Notes: a model not told the origin generated them from the sequence alone. A stretch of DNA of 27,954 bases from Thermoleophilia bacterium (GCA_025927435.1 JAICLM010000003.1:1-27954), one strand, 5' to 3'; positions 9,102 to 16,531 are shown, counted from the stretch's first letter. Numbers and translations are program-made.

Positions 9102-9207
9102 CGCCGGCGAGAAGCTCTCGATGTTCGTCCTCGCCGCCCTCGTCCTCGTCGCCGCGATCGGTTCAGCCTTCGCCGCGGGCTGGGTTATCGGCAGGATGCT
9201 GCTGTGA
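9076..9207 (+). CDS. 43-residue single-span membrane peptide
   Basis: GTG 9076 opens a 43-codon frame overlapping the folC end by 26 nt and closing with TGA 9205-9207, which overlaps the next GTG in a GTGA arrangement. The peptide has a short polar head (PPTATTYNAGEKLS) then one strongly hydrophobic helix from about residue 16 to the C-terminus, containing AALVLVAAIGSAFAAG. A shorter version from ATG 9121 (28 residues) would keep the helix. The frame fills the exact gap between folC and the zinc-ribbon gene and is coupled to both, which argues for a real gene. The family is not recognised. Confidence 0.6.
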   Translation: MPPTATTYNAGEKLSMFVLAALVLVAAIGSAFAAGWVIGRMLL

Positions 9208-9716
9208 CGCTCGCGAGCTTCCTCAGCACGGGCACCCAGCACGCGATTCTCAACGGGCTCGCCTTCTTCGCCTTCGTGCTCTGGCTCTGCCTCGGCTTCT
9301 GGACGTACAAGGACGCGAAGCGCCGGATCGAGGACCCGTTGCTGATCGGGATGTCGGTGGTTCTCGCGCTCGTGATCCCGTATCTCGGGCCGTTCGTGTA
9401 CATGCTCTTCCGGCCGCCCGAGTACCTCGACGACGTGCGCGAGCGCGAGCTGGAGATCAAGGCGATGGAGGAGCGAATCGCCGCGGTCGACCAGCGCTGT
9501 CCGGTCTGCCACGCCGAAGTCGACGAGAGCTATCTCGTCTGCCCGGTGTGCACGACGAAGCTGAAGCAGGCGTGCGTGAGCTGCGGCTCGCCGCTCGAAC
9601 CCATCTGGCAGGTTTGCCCCTACTGTGAGACGCCGATCGAGCCCGCCGTGCCGGGGACGCCACCGGCGCTCGGGACGCGGCGCGCGCGGCGCAGCAGCAG
9701 CGTAAGCAGACGCTGA
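9204..9716 (+). CDS. Membrane-anchored double zinc-ribbon protein
   Basis: 170 residues from GTG 9204. Two transmembrane helices lie at about 14-35 and 46-69. A cytoplasmic helix (DDVRERELEIKAMEERIAAV) follows, then four CxxC knuckles: C99/C102, C113/C116, C124/C127 and C138/C141. That is the layout of double zinc-ribbon (DZR) domains. The tail is basic and low-complexity (RRARRSSSVSRR). Eight cysteines predict two structural zinc ions. The biochemical role is unknown; DZR domains often mediate protein or RNA contacts. It sits in the valS-folC-ndk run and is coupled to the membrane peptide upstream, so the two may form one membrane assembly. ndk follows after only 2 nt. Confidence 0.75.
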   Translation: MTLASFLSTGTQHAILNGLAFFAFVLWLCLGFWTYKDAKRRIEDPLLIGMSVVLALVIPYLGPFVYMLFRPPEYLDDVRERELEIKAMEERIAAVDQRCPVCHAEVDESYLVCPVCTTKLKQACVSCGSPLEPIWQVCPYCETPIEPAVPGTPPALGTRRARRSSSVSRR

Positions 9717-9718
9717 CC

Positions 9719-10126
9719 GTGGCCGCCGAGCGCAGCCTGATCCTGATCAAGCCCGACGCCGTGCGGCGGCGGCTCGCCGGCGAGATCCTCGGCCGGATCG
9801 AGGCGCGCGGCTTCGAGATCAGCGAGGCGAGACTCGTAACCGCGACCCGGGAGCTCGGGGAGGAGCACTACGCCGAGCACCGCGAGAAGCCGTTCTTCGG
9901 CGAGCTCGTCGAGTTCATCACCTCGGGGCCGACCTGGGCACTCGTCGTCGAGGGCGAAGAGGCGATCGCGACGATGCGCGCGACGATCGGCGCGACCGAT
10001 CCCGCGAACGCGGCGCCGGGGACGATCAGGGGCGACCTCGCCTCCTCGATGCCCGACAACCTCGTGCACGGCTCCGACTCCCCCGAGTCGGCGCAGCGCG
10101 AGATCGCGCTCTGGTTCGGTGGCTGA
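9719..10126 (+). CDS. ndk: Nucleoside diphosphate kinase
   Basis: 135 residues from GTG 9719, full length for a bacterial NDK. It transfers the gamma phosphate from ATP to NDPs through a phospho-histidine. The catalytic histidine is H117 in NLVHGSDS, and LILIKPDAVRR, the FFGELVEFITSGP segment and GATDPANAAPGTIRGD are family signatures. It begins 2 nt after the zinc-ribbon gene stop and its own stop lies within the next gene, so it is part of a tightly coupled operon. Confidence 0.96.
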   Translation: MAAERSLILIKPDAVRRRLAGEILGRIEARGFEISEARLVTATRELGEEHYAEHREKPFFGELVEFITSGPTWALVVEGEEAIATMRATIGATDPANAAPGTIRGDLASSMPDNLVHGSDSPESAQREIALWFGG

Positions 10127-10886
10127 CCCGACCGTCGCGGCCTGGACGCGGGAGAACGCTGAGTACACGGACGGGCGTGCCGAGCAGGCATGGGCGGCCG
10201 ACGAGATCACCTACGGCATCTGGAACGTCCCCGAGCGCGACCTGCAGGCTCTTCCCGATCTCGCAGGCAAGGACGTCGTCGAGCTCGGCTGCGGCACCGC
10301 CTACTTCGGCGCCTGGCTGAAGAAAGCGGGCGCGGCCCGCGTCGTCGGCGTCGATCCCACGCCGGCGCAGCTCGAGACCGCGCGCCGTTGCAACGAGAAG
10401 TTCGGCTTGGGGCTCGAGTTCGTCGAGGCGTTCGGGGAGGACGTCCCGCTCCCTGACGACTCCTTCGACCTCGTCGTCTCGGAGTACGGCGCCTCGATCT
10501 GGGCCGACCCCTACAAGTGGATTCCGGAGGCGGCGCGCCTGTTACGGTCCGGCGGCGAGCTCGTCTTTCTCCGCAACTCGACGCTCGTCATCCTCTGCTC
10601 ACCCGACGACGAGGACGCAGCGGCCGTCGAGACGCTGGAGCGGCCGCAGTTCGGAATGCATCGGTTCCAATGGTCCGAGGGGGGCGGGATCGAGTACCAC
10701 CTCTCGCACGGAGACTGGATCCGGCTTCTGCGCGCAAGCGGCTTCGAGCTCCTCGATCTGATCGAGATCCAGGCGCCCGCCGACGCCGTGACGCACGAGC
10801 ACTACGCCTACGTGACCGCGGACTGGGCGCGCAAGTGGCCCGCAGAGGAGATATGGCGAGCGCGCCTGCAACGCCCCTCCTCCTAG
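10119..10886 (+). CDS. Class I SAM-dependent methyltransferase
   Basis: 255 residues from GTG 10119, overlapping ndk by 8 nt. Motif I is VVELGCGTAYFGAWL (SAM-binding GxGxG-type loop), followed by the acidic VVGVDPTPAQLE and the motif II-like FDLVVSEYGASIW, so this is a methyltransferase-11/25 type fold. It uses S-adenosylmethionine; the acceptor cannot be told. The C-terminal half contains aromatic-rich segments (HRFQWSEGGGIEYHLSHGDW) typical of small-molecule methyltransferases. maf starts inside its last codons, so it belongs to the ndk-maf transcription unit. Confidence 0.85.
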   Translation: MADPTVAAWTRENAEYTDGRAEQAWAADEITYGIWNVPERDLQALPDLAGKDVVELGCGTAYFGAWLKKAGAARVVGVDPTPAQLETARRCNEKFGLGLEFVEAFGEDVPLPDDSFDLVVSEYGASIWADPYKWIPEAARLLRSGGELVFLRNSTLVILCSPDDEDAAAVETLERPQFGMHRFQWSEGGGIEYHLSHGDWIRLLRASGFELLDLIEIQAPADAVTHEHYAYVTADWARKWPAEEIWRARLQRPSS

Positions 10887-11425
10887 CCTCGACCTCGCCA
10901 CGCCGGCGAGAGATCCTGGAGCAGCTCCGCATCCCGTTCGACGCCGTCGCGCCGGACTACGACGAGACGGAGGAGGATCCGGTCGCGCACGCGATAGGCA
11001 AGGCGCGGTCGGTGCTCGCTCGGGCCGACGGCCGCCCGGTGCTCGGCTGCGATACCGAGGTGGTCTGCGCCGGTCGCGTCTACGGCAAGCCCGACGGGCC
11101 GGAGGCGGCCGAGGAGATGCTCGAGAGCCTCAGCGGCCGGACGCATGAGGTCGTGGCCGGCCTGGCCTTGATCACGCCGGCCTGGGAGGAGCTGCACAGC
11201 GAGGTGACCCGCGTCTCCGTTCGGGAGCTGACGCCGCGCGACATCGCGTGGTACGTGGCGAGCGGGGAATGGGAGGGACGCGCCGGCGGCTACGCGATCC
11301 AGGGTCAGGGCGCCGCGCTCGTCGAGCGGATCGAGGGCGACTACCTCAACGTCGTCGGCCTGCCGGTCTCGCTGCTCGTCCGCCTCCTCGCGGAGCGTTT
11401 CCCCGGGACGTACGGGTTCGGATGA
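10853..11425 (+). CDS. maf: Maf-like nucleoside triphosphate pyrophosphatase
   Basis: 190 residues from ATG 10853, with GAGGAG at 10844-10849 as ribosome binding site; it overlaps the methyltransferase by 34 nt. Maf proteins hydrolyse non-canonical or selected NTPs to NMP and pyrophosphate, cleaning the nucleotide pool. Signatures: LASTSPRRREIL at the N-terminus (nucleotide phosphate grip), GCDTEVV with D67 as likely metal ligand, YGKP, LSGRTHEVV, and AGGYAIQGQGA. Length is normal. The next gene begins in its stop codon (ATGA). In many actinobacteria maf and ndk sit close together, consistent with this order. Confidence 0.92.
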   Translation: MASAPATPLLLASTSPRRREILEQLRIPFDAVAPDYDETEEDPVAHAIGKARSVLARADGRPVLGCDTEVVCAGRVYGKPDGPEAAEEMLESLSGRTHEVVAGLALITPAWEELHSEVTRVSVRELTPRDIAWYVASGEWEGRAGGYAIQGQGAALVERIEGDYLNVVGLPVSLLVRLLAERFPGTYGFG

Positions 11426-12237
11426 GCGAGAGCGCGGTCACGGCGGCGGTCGAGGTGGCCAAGGGCCACGGTCTGCGCAGCGACGACCCGGTCGTCCTCC
11501 GCGACGCCTGGCACGTCCTCGTGCACCTCCGGCCGCAGCCGCTCGTCGCCCGCATCTCCAGCGGCCGGCCTTACCCGCAGGGCCCGCCCGAGGAGGACGT
11601 GGTCCGCGAGTTGGCGGTCGCATCCCACGCGGCCCGGGCGCGGGCTCCGGTCGTGCCGCCGTCCGACCTGCTCGACCCGGGCCCGCACCGGCACGGCGGC
11701 CACATCGTCACCTTCTGGCAGTACGTCGAGCCGAAGCGCGAGGTCGAGCCGGTGGCTGCCGGCGAGGGGCTGCGCGCGATTCACGAGGCGCTGGCGGACT
11801 ACGAGGGAGAGCTGCCCTCCCTGCACACCGACGACCTCGACAGGATCACCGCGAGCCTCGAGCCGTCCGCCGACGTCGAGCTGCTGCGCGAGCTCGGCCT
11901 GCGGCAGCCGGCCGGCTCCACGCAGGCGCTCCACGGCGACGCGCACCTCGCGAACTGCCTGCCGGGGCCGCTCTGGCACGACTTCGAGACCGCGTGCCGC
12001 GGGCCGCGCGAGCTCGACCTCGCGGCGCTCGCACTTTCGGCACGGGTGCGCGCGGATGACGCATCCCGCATCGCGCTCGAGGCGTACGGCGATCACGACG
12101 CGAGCCTGCTCGAGGAGTGCCTCCCGGTCTACGCGGCCTGGGTCTACGCCTCGTTCATGATCGCGCTTCCTCGCCGCCCGGAGCTCGGGCCGGTGCTCGA
12201 CGAGCGGCTCGGCTGGCTGCGCGCGAACTACACCTGA
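11422..12237 (+). CDS. Aminoglycoside phosphotransferase (APH)-family kinase-like protein
   Basis: 271 residues from ATG 11422, joined to maf by an ATGA overlap. The C-terminal lobe has the APH/choline-kinase catalytic loop HGDAHLANCL (D173 as base, N178) and the metal-binding WHDFETACRG (D187). The N-lobe is short and its ATP lysine is not obvious. The family phosphorylates hydroxyls on small molecules such as aminoglycosides, choline, homoserine or sugars; nothing here indicates antibiotic resistance specifically. Its place at the end of a housekeeping operon suggests a metabolic role. Convergent with the lipoprotein gene, 7 nt away. Confidence 0.75.
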   Translation: MSESAVTAAVEVAKGHGLRSDDPVVLRDAWHVLVHLRPQPLVARISSGRPYPQGPPEEDVVRELAVASHAARARAPVVPPSDLLDPGPHRHGGHIVTFWQYVEPKREVEPVAAGEGLRAIHEALADYEGELPSLHTDDLDRITASLEPSADVELLRELGLRQPAGSTQALHGDAHLANCLPGPLWHDFETACRGPRELDLAALALSARVRADDASRIALEAYGDHDASLLEECLPVYAAWVYASFMIALPRRPELGPVLDERLGWLRANYT

Positions 12238-12248
12238 GAGCGACTCAG
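12234..12248. terminator. Short symmetric hairpin holding both convergent stop codons
   Basis: CTGAG (12234-12238) and CTCAG (12244-12248) form a 5-bp stem with a 5-nt loop. The plus-strand stop (12235-12237) and the minus-strand stop (12245-12247) are both in the stem. Weak as a terminator because no T-run follows on either side. Confidence 0.3.
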
Positions 12249-12751
12249 CCGGTGGAGCCGGACCCGCCGGTCAAGCCGCCGGCGCACTTGTCGAGCCCGA
12301 GCGCGGTCGCATTGTCCGCTGCGACCCTGATCTCCTGCACGAACGGGCGGACGAGGGTCTGGTAGCGCGCGGTCGTACGCGAGTCGGAAGGGTGCGCTTG
12401 CATCTGGCGCGTGAGAAAGATCAGAAGCGGCTCCTTCTCCCTGAAGAAGGCGACGCTGCGCTTGAAGCTGCGCACGAAGGCCCGGTAGTGAGCCTCGTCG
12501 GCTGCGGGCGGATTCAGGCGAGCCAGGTCGCTCACAGCCGAATCGAGCCGGGCGAGATTGCGATCGATCCCGGCCTTCGTCGTCGCGCCGAGGTCGGGCT
12601 GCTCCTTGCGGTTGAGGTCGGCGCAAATGCCGTTCGCCCGTCTCTGGAGCTCGGCCCTGGACAGGCGATCGCCGTCGCCGCTACCGCCGCCACAGCCCGT
12701 CGCGAGCAGGACGGCTCCGGAACAGATGAGAAGCAAAACCCAACGAGACAT
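12245..12751 (-). CDS. Small secreted lipoprotein
   Basis: 168 residues from ATG 12751. The N-terminus is a lipoprotein signal: MSRW, a hydrophobic stretch, and lipobox LLATGC with C20 as lipidation site, followed by a flexible GGGSGDGD linker. The mature part is mostly helical and charged, with two cysteines (ICADLN and LDKCAGG) that could form a disulfide bond outside the membrane. An in-frame extension upstream would run into the tRNA gene and is rejected. Similar small actinobacterial lipoproteins exist, but I recognise no named domain. It lies 47 nt downstream of tRNA-Pro on the same strand and could be partly co-transcribed with it. Confidence 0.75.
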   Translation of the reverse strand: MSRWVLLLICSGAVLLATGCGGGSGDGDRLSRAELQRRANGICADLNRKEQPDLGATTKAGIDRNLARLDSAVSDLARLNPPAADEAHYRAFVRSFKRSVAFFREKEPLLIFLTRQMQAHPSDSRTTARYQTLVRPFVQEIRVAADNATALGLDKCAGGLTGGSGSTG

Positions 12752-12798
12752 CGATACACACGTAAGCAGACGATCCGACGGGCCGGCGGAGAGGAGAA

Positions 12799-12872
12799 TC
12801 GGGGTGCCCAGATTCGAACTGGGGACCTCTCCGACCCGAACGGAGCGCGCTACCAGGCTGCGCCACACCCCG
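12799..12872 (-). tRNA. tRNA-Pro (anticodon CGG)
   Basis: Read on the minus strand, a complete cloverleaf is present: acceptor CGGGGTG pairs with CACCCCG, D-loop AGCCTGGTAG, anticodon arm CTCCG-TTCGGGT-CGGAG, T arm with GTTCGAATC. The seven-base loop TTCGGGT puts CGG at positions 34-36, reading proline codon CCG, which is abundant here. Discriminator base is A. The 3' CCA is not encoded and must be added by the CCA-adding enzyme. Length is 74 nt without CCA. Confidence 0.95.
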
Positions 12873-12883
12873 AAACCGGGCCA

Positions 12884-12890
12884 TAGGGTA
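12884..12890. promoter_or_regulatory. Shared bidirectional -10 region (TAGGGT / TACCCT)
   Basis: On the plus strand TAGGGT (12884-12889) ends 8 nt before the HAD ATG at 12898. On the minus strand TACCCT (12890-12885) lies 12 nt before the first base of tRNA-Pro. Both fit TANNNT and overlap almost entirely within a 25-bp intergenic gap, so one RNA polymerase site may fire both ways. Confidence 0.5.
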
Positions 12891-12897
12891 GCGAGCG

Positions 12898-13584
12898 ATG
12901 CTCCGCGCGGTCCTCTTCGACGTCGACTTCACGCTCGCGCGGCCGGGACCGGAGCTCGGGCCGGAGGGCTACGTCCGCGCCGGCGAGCGCCATGGGCTGC
13001 TGCTGGAGCCGACTCGCTACGAGGCCGCCCGGGATGCGGCCCTCGTCGACCTGCGTCGCCATCCCGAGCTCGAGCACGACGACGAGATCTGGTTCCGCTT
13101 CACCGAGCGCATCGTCCGGGGCATGGGCGGCGACGCCGACTCGGCGTACGCCTGCGCAGTCGAGATCACGCGCGCCTGGGAGCGGCACGAGAACTTCGAG
13201 CTCTACGACGACGTGCAGGACACGCTCGCAGCGGTCCGCTCCGCCGGGCTCCACATCGGGCTCGTCTCGAACTCGGCACGCGACGTGGGCGAGTTCGCCC
13301 GCCACCACGGGCTAGACGTCGACGCGGGGATCAGCTCCTTCCACCACGGCCGCACGAAGCCGCACGCGTCGATCTTCCGCGCGGTCCTCGAGCTCCTCGA
13401 TGCCGAGCCGGCCGAAGCACTCATGGTCGGCGACACGATCGCCGACGACATCGAGGGCGCGCTGGCGCTCGGCATGCGCGCGATCCTGCTCGACCGCAAG
13501 GGTGTGAACGCCGACTTCGAGCCGCGAATCGAGTCGCTGAACGAACTCCTCGCCCGGCTCGGAATACGCCGCACGCCGATCTAG
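12898..13584 (+). CDS. HAD-superfamily hydrolase (phosphatase)
   Basis: 228 residues, with all four HAD motifs: nucleophile D8 and acid D10 in LFDVDFTL; S124 in GLVSNSARD; K154 in GRTKPHASIF; and metal ligands D179/D183 in VGDTIADDIEGA. A helical cap (about 20-100) sits between motifs I and II, so it is a subclass I enzyme, like phosphoglycolate or haloacid-type phosphatases. The substrate is unknown. The transcript is probably leaderless from the shared promoter with tRNA-Pro. NfeD follows after 18 nt with its own promoter signal. Confidence 0.88.
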   Translation: MLRAVLFDVDFTLARPGPELGPEGYVRAGERHGLLLEPTRYEAARDAALVDLRRHPELEHDDEIWFRFTERIVRGMGGDADSAYACAVEITRAWERHENFELYDDVQDTLAAVRSAGLHIGLVSNSARDVGEFARHHGLDVDAGISSFHHGRTKPHASIFRAVLELLDAEPAEALMVGDTIADDIEGALALGMRAILLDRKGVNADFEPRIESLNELLARLGIRRTPI

Positions 13585-13589
13585 AGGCG

Positions 13590-13595
13590 TAATCT
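13590..13595 (+). promoter_or_regulatory. Candidate -10 element (TAATCT), leaderless
   Basis: TAATCT ends 7 nt before ATG 13603; no Shine-Dalgarno sequence lies between. Confidence 0.45.
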
Positions 13596-13602
13596 TTCCC
13601 GT

Positions 13603-14031
13603 ATGCCCACCTGGGTCGTCTGGGCCGTCGTCACCGTCCTGCTCGCGCTCGGTGAGATCTTCACGCCGGGGCTCTTCTTCCTCGGCCCGATCGCGCTCGC
13701 CGCCCTCGCCTCGACGGTGGTCGCGGCCGTGGGCGGGCCAGTCTGGCTGCAGGTGGTGGTCTTCGGCGCGGGCTCGTTCGCGGCGGTCGGCCTCCTGCGG
13801 CCGATCGCGCGCAAGCACCTCACGATGCCGCACGCGATCAGAACCGGCACCGCCGCACTCGAGGGCGCGAAAGCGATCGTTCTCCAACCCGTCACCAGCC
13901 GCGGCGGGCGGGTCAAGATCGGAGGAGAGGAGTGGAGCGCCCGCTCCTACATGCCCGGCGAGGAATTCGACGTCGGCACGGAGGTCGAGGTCGTCCAGAT
14001 CCAGGGCGCCACAGCCCTGGTCTACAGATAG
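13603..14031 (+). CDS. NfeD-like membrane protein with OB-fold domain
   Basis: 142 residues. Hydrophobic helices lie at about 1-20, 24-45 and 48-66, with the NfeD-typical ALGEIFTPGLFFLGPIALAA. Residues 85-142 form a soluble beta-barrel (OB fold) containing GGRVKIGGEEWSAR, the family signature. Short NfeD proteins pair with SPFH/stomatin proteins, and here the SPFH gene is next on the same strand (27-nt gap), the classic NfeD-stomatin operon. They are thought to organise membrane microdomains or quality control. Confidence 0.9.
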   Translation: MPTWVVWAVVTVLLALGEIFTPGLFFLGPIALAALASTVVAAVGGPVWLQVVVFGAGSFAAVGLLRPIARKHLTMPHAIRTGTAALEGAKAIVLQPVTSRGGRVKIGGEEWSARSYMPGEEFDVGTEVEVVQIQGATALVYR

Positions 14032-14058
14032 AAACACTTAAGGAGCTGAAACCCGCCC

Positions 14059-14970
14059 ATGGTTGCCGTGATCGTCATCATCATCGTCGCCGTCGTCGTC
14101 TTCGCCACGCTGGCGCGGACGATCCGCATCGTCCCGCAGGCCCGCGCAGGCGTCGTCGAGCGGCTCGGCCGTTACTCGCGAACGCTTTCGCCCGGGGTCG
14201 CCCTTTGCGTCCCGTTCATCGACCGCGTGAAGCCGCTGCTCGACCTGCGCGAGCAGGTCGTCTCCTTCCAGCCACAGCCCGTGATCACCGAGGACAACCT
14301 CGTGGTGAGCATCGACTCCGTCCTCTACTTCCAGGTCACCGACCCGAAGGCCGCGACGTACGAGATCGCCAACTACGTCCAGGGCATCGAGCAGCTCACC
14401 GTCACGACGCTGCGCAACGTGATCGGGACGATGACGCTCGAGAAGACGCTCACGTCGAGGGACGAGATCAACGCCCAGCTCCGCGGTGTGCTCGACGAGG
14501 CCACCGGCAAGTGGGGGATCCGGGTCAACCGCGTCGAGCTGAAGGCGATCGACCCGCCGACCTCGATCCAGGACGCGATGGAGAAGCAGATGCGCGCCGA
14601 CCGCGACAAGCGCGCCGCGATCCTCCAGGCGGAGGGCGCTCGGCAGTCGTCGATCCTCCAGGCGGAGGGCGAGAAGCAGTCCGCGATCCTCAAGGCCGAG
14701 GGCAAGAAGCAGGCCACGATGCTCGAGGCCGAAGGTCAGGCGAAGGCGATCGAGACCGTCTTCAACGCGATTCACGAGGGCAAGCCGGACGCCGAGCTGC
14801 TCGCGTACCAGTACCTCCAGACGCTGCCGCAGATCGCGCAGGGCGAGTCGAACAAGATCTGGATCATCCCCAGCGAGCTGCAGTCGGCGGTCGGGAAGGT
14901 TGCCGGCGCGGTCAAGGACATCGCCGGGTCACAGCCGCCCGCTGTGACGGACGGGCAGAAGCCGGAGTAG
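14059..14970 (+). CDS. SPFH / band 7 (stomatin-like, QmcA-type) membrane protein
   Basis: 303 residues: one N-terminal membrane helix (about 2-19, nearly all V/I/A), the SPFH domain (about 20-180) with the stomatin-like GRYSRTLSPGVALCVPFIDRV and the VVSIDSVLYFQVTDPKAATY segment, then a helical coiled-coil tail built on four 11-residue repeats, ending with YQYLQTLPQIAQGESNKIW, a QmcA/stomatin hallmark. Such proteins form large membrane oligomers with NfeD partners. AAGGAG at 14040-14045 is 13 nt from the ATG, longer than optimal. The TetR gene follows after 12 nt. Confidence 0.92.
   Translation: MVAVIVIIIVAVVVFATLARTIRIVPQARAGVVERLGRYSRTLSPGVALCVPFIDRVKPLLDLREQVVSFQPQPVITEDNLVVSIDSVLYFQVTDPKAATYEIANYVQGIEQLTVTTLRNVIGTMTLEKTLTSRDEINAQLRGVLDEATGKWGIRVNRVELKAIDPPTSIQDAMEKQMRADRDKRAAILQAEGARQSSILQAEGEKQSAILKAEGKKQATMLEAEGQAKAIETVFNAIHEGKPDAELLAYQYLQTLPQIAQGESNKIWIIPSELQSAVGKVAGAVKDIAGSQPPAVTDGQKPE
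14620..14751 (+). repeat. Four in-frame 33-bp tandem repeats inside the SPFH gene
   Basis: Units start at 14620, 14653, 14686 and 14719, each encoding an 11-residue variant of ILQAEGEKQSA. They form a regular charged helix in the coiled-coil tail. The DNA copies have diverged, mostly by synonymous or conservative changes, so copy number is probably stable. Confidence 0.85.
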
Positions 14971-14982
14971 GCTCTCGCGGCC

Positions 14983-15582
14983 TTGGTCGAAAAGACCTCT
15001 GCGGTAGAGGACAAGCGGCAGCAGCTCCTGTGGGCCGCCGTGCGCGTGTTCGCGCGCAAGGGGTTCCACGCGAGCCGGGTCGGCGACATCGCCGAGGAAG
15101 CCGGCGTCGCCCACGGGCTGCTCTACCACTACTTCAAGTCGAAGGACCAGGTCCTCGAGGCGGTCTTCCACGAGAACTGGAGCGTCCTCCTCGCCCGGAT
15201 CGAGAGCGTCGAGGAGACCGACGAGCCGGCGGCGGACCAGATCCGGCATATCGCGGCCATCGTCCTCCGCACCTGGCTCCACCTCCCGGAGGTCGTGCGC
15301 GTCGTGATCCAGGAGTTCGGTCGCAGCCCCGAGCTCGCCGAGCGGCTCGGCGAGCTCACCCGGCCGATCGACGTGCTCCAGCGCGTGATCGCGCGCGGCA
15401 TCGAGCGCGGCGAGTTCCGCAAGGACGTCGACCCGAGCTTCGCCGCCACGGTGGTCTACGGCTCGATCGACGAGTTGCTGACGGCGTGGGTGCTCGGACG
15501 CCTGCCGTCCGACGAGGACGCGGTCGCCAGGGCCGAGCAGACCCTGGTCGAGATCACCCTGGGCGGGCTGCAGAAGTCGTAG
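14983..15582 (+). CDS. TetR-family regulator, FadR-like
   Basis: 199 residues from TTG 14983; TAGGCT at 14968-14973 could be its -10. The helix-turn-helix is at about 32-52 (VGDIAEEAGVAHGLLYHYFK), followed by SKDQVLEAVF, typical of the TetR family and close in style to Bacillus/Thermus FadR repressors of beta-oxidation. The C-terminal ligand domain is all helical and contains LTAWVLG near the end, as in acyl-CoA-responsive members. It ends 29 nt inside the convergent threonine dehydratase gene. It is a good candidate to bind the 34-bp palindrome at 19252-19285; that link is inference from family and operator shape only. Confidence 0.85.
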   Translation: MVEKTSAVEDKRQQLLWAAVRVFARKGFHASRVGDIAEEAGVAHGLLYHYFKSKDQVLEAVFHENWSVLLARIESVEETDEPAADQIRHIAAIVLRTWLHLPEVVRVVIQEFGRSPELAERLGELTRPIDVLQRVIARGIERGEFRKDVDPSFAATVVYGSIDELLTAWVLGRLPSDEDAVARAEQTLVEITLGGLQKS

Positions 15583-16531
15583 CGACGAGCTCCGCGAAGC
15601 GCGCGGCGCCGACGTTCCCGCCCGAGAGGACGACGCCGACCGAGCGGCCGCGTGCGTCGATCTTCCCGTTCAGGAGCGCCGCGATCCCGACTGCGCCGCT
15701 CGGCTCGGCGACGATCTTCAGGCGGTCGAAGAGGAAGACCATGGCCTCGACGATCTCGTCGTCGGTCACGGTGACGACCTCGTCCACGAGCCTGGCGTTC
15801 ACCTCGAACGTGAGCTCGCCGGGCTCGGTCGCCTGCAGCCCGTCCGCGATGGTGGGTGGGACGTCGATGCGGACGCGCTCGCCGGCGGCGAGCGAGCGGC
15901 GCGTGTCGTCGCCGGCCGCGGGCTCGACTCCCACCAGGCGGATCCCGGGTCGCCGCGCTTTCGCAACCGTGGCGCAGCCGGCCATCAGGCCGCCGCCGCT
16001 CATCGGGACGAGCAGCACGTCGAGCTCGGGCTCGTCCTCGAGCAGCTCGAGCGCAACCGTTCCCTGGCCGGCCATCACGAGCGGGTCGTCGTAGGGCCTC
16101 ACGAGCTCGAGTCCGCGCTCTGCGGCGAGCCGGGCTCCGATCTGCTCGCGGCTCTCCGTCCAGCGGTCGTACGGCACGACTTCGGCGCCGTAGCCGCGGG
16201 TCGCGTCGAGCTTCGCCGCCGGCGCATCCTCGGGCATCACGATCGTCGCGCGCGAGCCGAGGAGCGCCGCGGCGATGGCGACCGCCTGCGCGTGGTTCCC
16301 GGACGAGTACGCGAGGACACCACGTCGCAGCGCGTCCTCGTCCAGGGAGGAGATCTTGTTGAACGCGCCGCGGAACTTGAACGCGCCGCCGCGCTGAACG
16401 TTCTCCGCCTTCACGTGGACGTGCGCGCCGGCCCGCTCGTTCAGCGTCCGGGAGGTGAGAACCGGCGTGCGATGAGCGACGCCGGCGAGCCGCTGCGCCG
16501 CGCGCTCGACGTCTGCGAGCTCGAGGCTCAT
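15554..16531 (-). CDS. Threonine ammonia-lyase (threonine/serine dehydratase), PLP-dependent
   Basis: 325 residues from ATG 16531, the short form without a C-terminal ACT regulatory domain, as in catabolic TdcB-like or serine racemase/dehydratase enzymes. It deaminates L-threonine to 2-oxobutyrate and ammonia (serine to pyruvate). The PLP lysine is K52 in GGAFKFRGAFNK; SSGNHAQAVA binds substrate; SGGGLMAG is the glycine loop for the cofactor phosphate; the C-terminal VVLSGGNV is typical. Its ATG overlaps the stop of the secreted protein gene (ATGA). No ACT domain means no isoleucine feedback site. Its 3' end overlaps the TetR gene. Confidence 0.92.
   Translation of the reverse strand: MSLELADVERAAQRLAGVAHRTPVLTSRTLNERAGAHVHVKAENVQRGGAFKFRGAFNKISSLDEDALRRGVLAYSSGNHAQAVAIAAALLGSRATIVMPEDAPAAKLDATRGYGAEVVPYDRWTESREQIGARLAAERGLELVRPYDDPLVMAGQGTVALELLEDEPELDVLLVPMSGGGLMAGCATVAKARRPGIRLVGVEPAAGDDTRRSLAAGERVRIDVPPTIADGLQATEPGELTFEVNARLVDEVVTVTDDEIVEAMVFLFDRLKIVAEPSGAVGIAALLNGKIDARGRSVGVVLSGGNVGAARFAELVATTSAARPG

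Noticed and set aside
11422..12237. Aminoglycoside resistance gene
   Set aside because: The APH fold covers many metabolic kinases; the N-lobe is not diagnostic and the operon is housekeeping.
12752..12868. N-terminal extension of the lipoprotein to the far upstream start
   Set aside because: It would run through the tRNA-Pro gene and bury the lipoprotein signal inside the protein; ATG 12751 gives a proper signal and lipobox.
12392..12886. Plus-strand open frame across the lipoprotein and tRNA-Pro
   Set aside because: Antisense to a convincing lipoprotein and through a tRNA cloverleaf; no motif.
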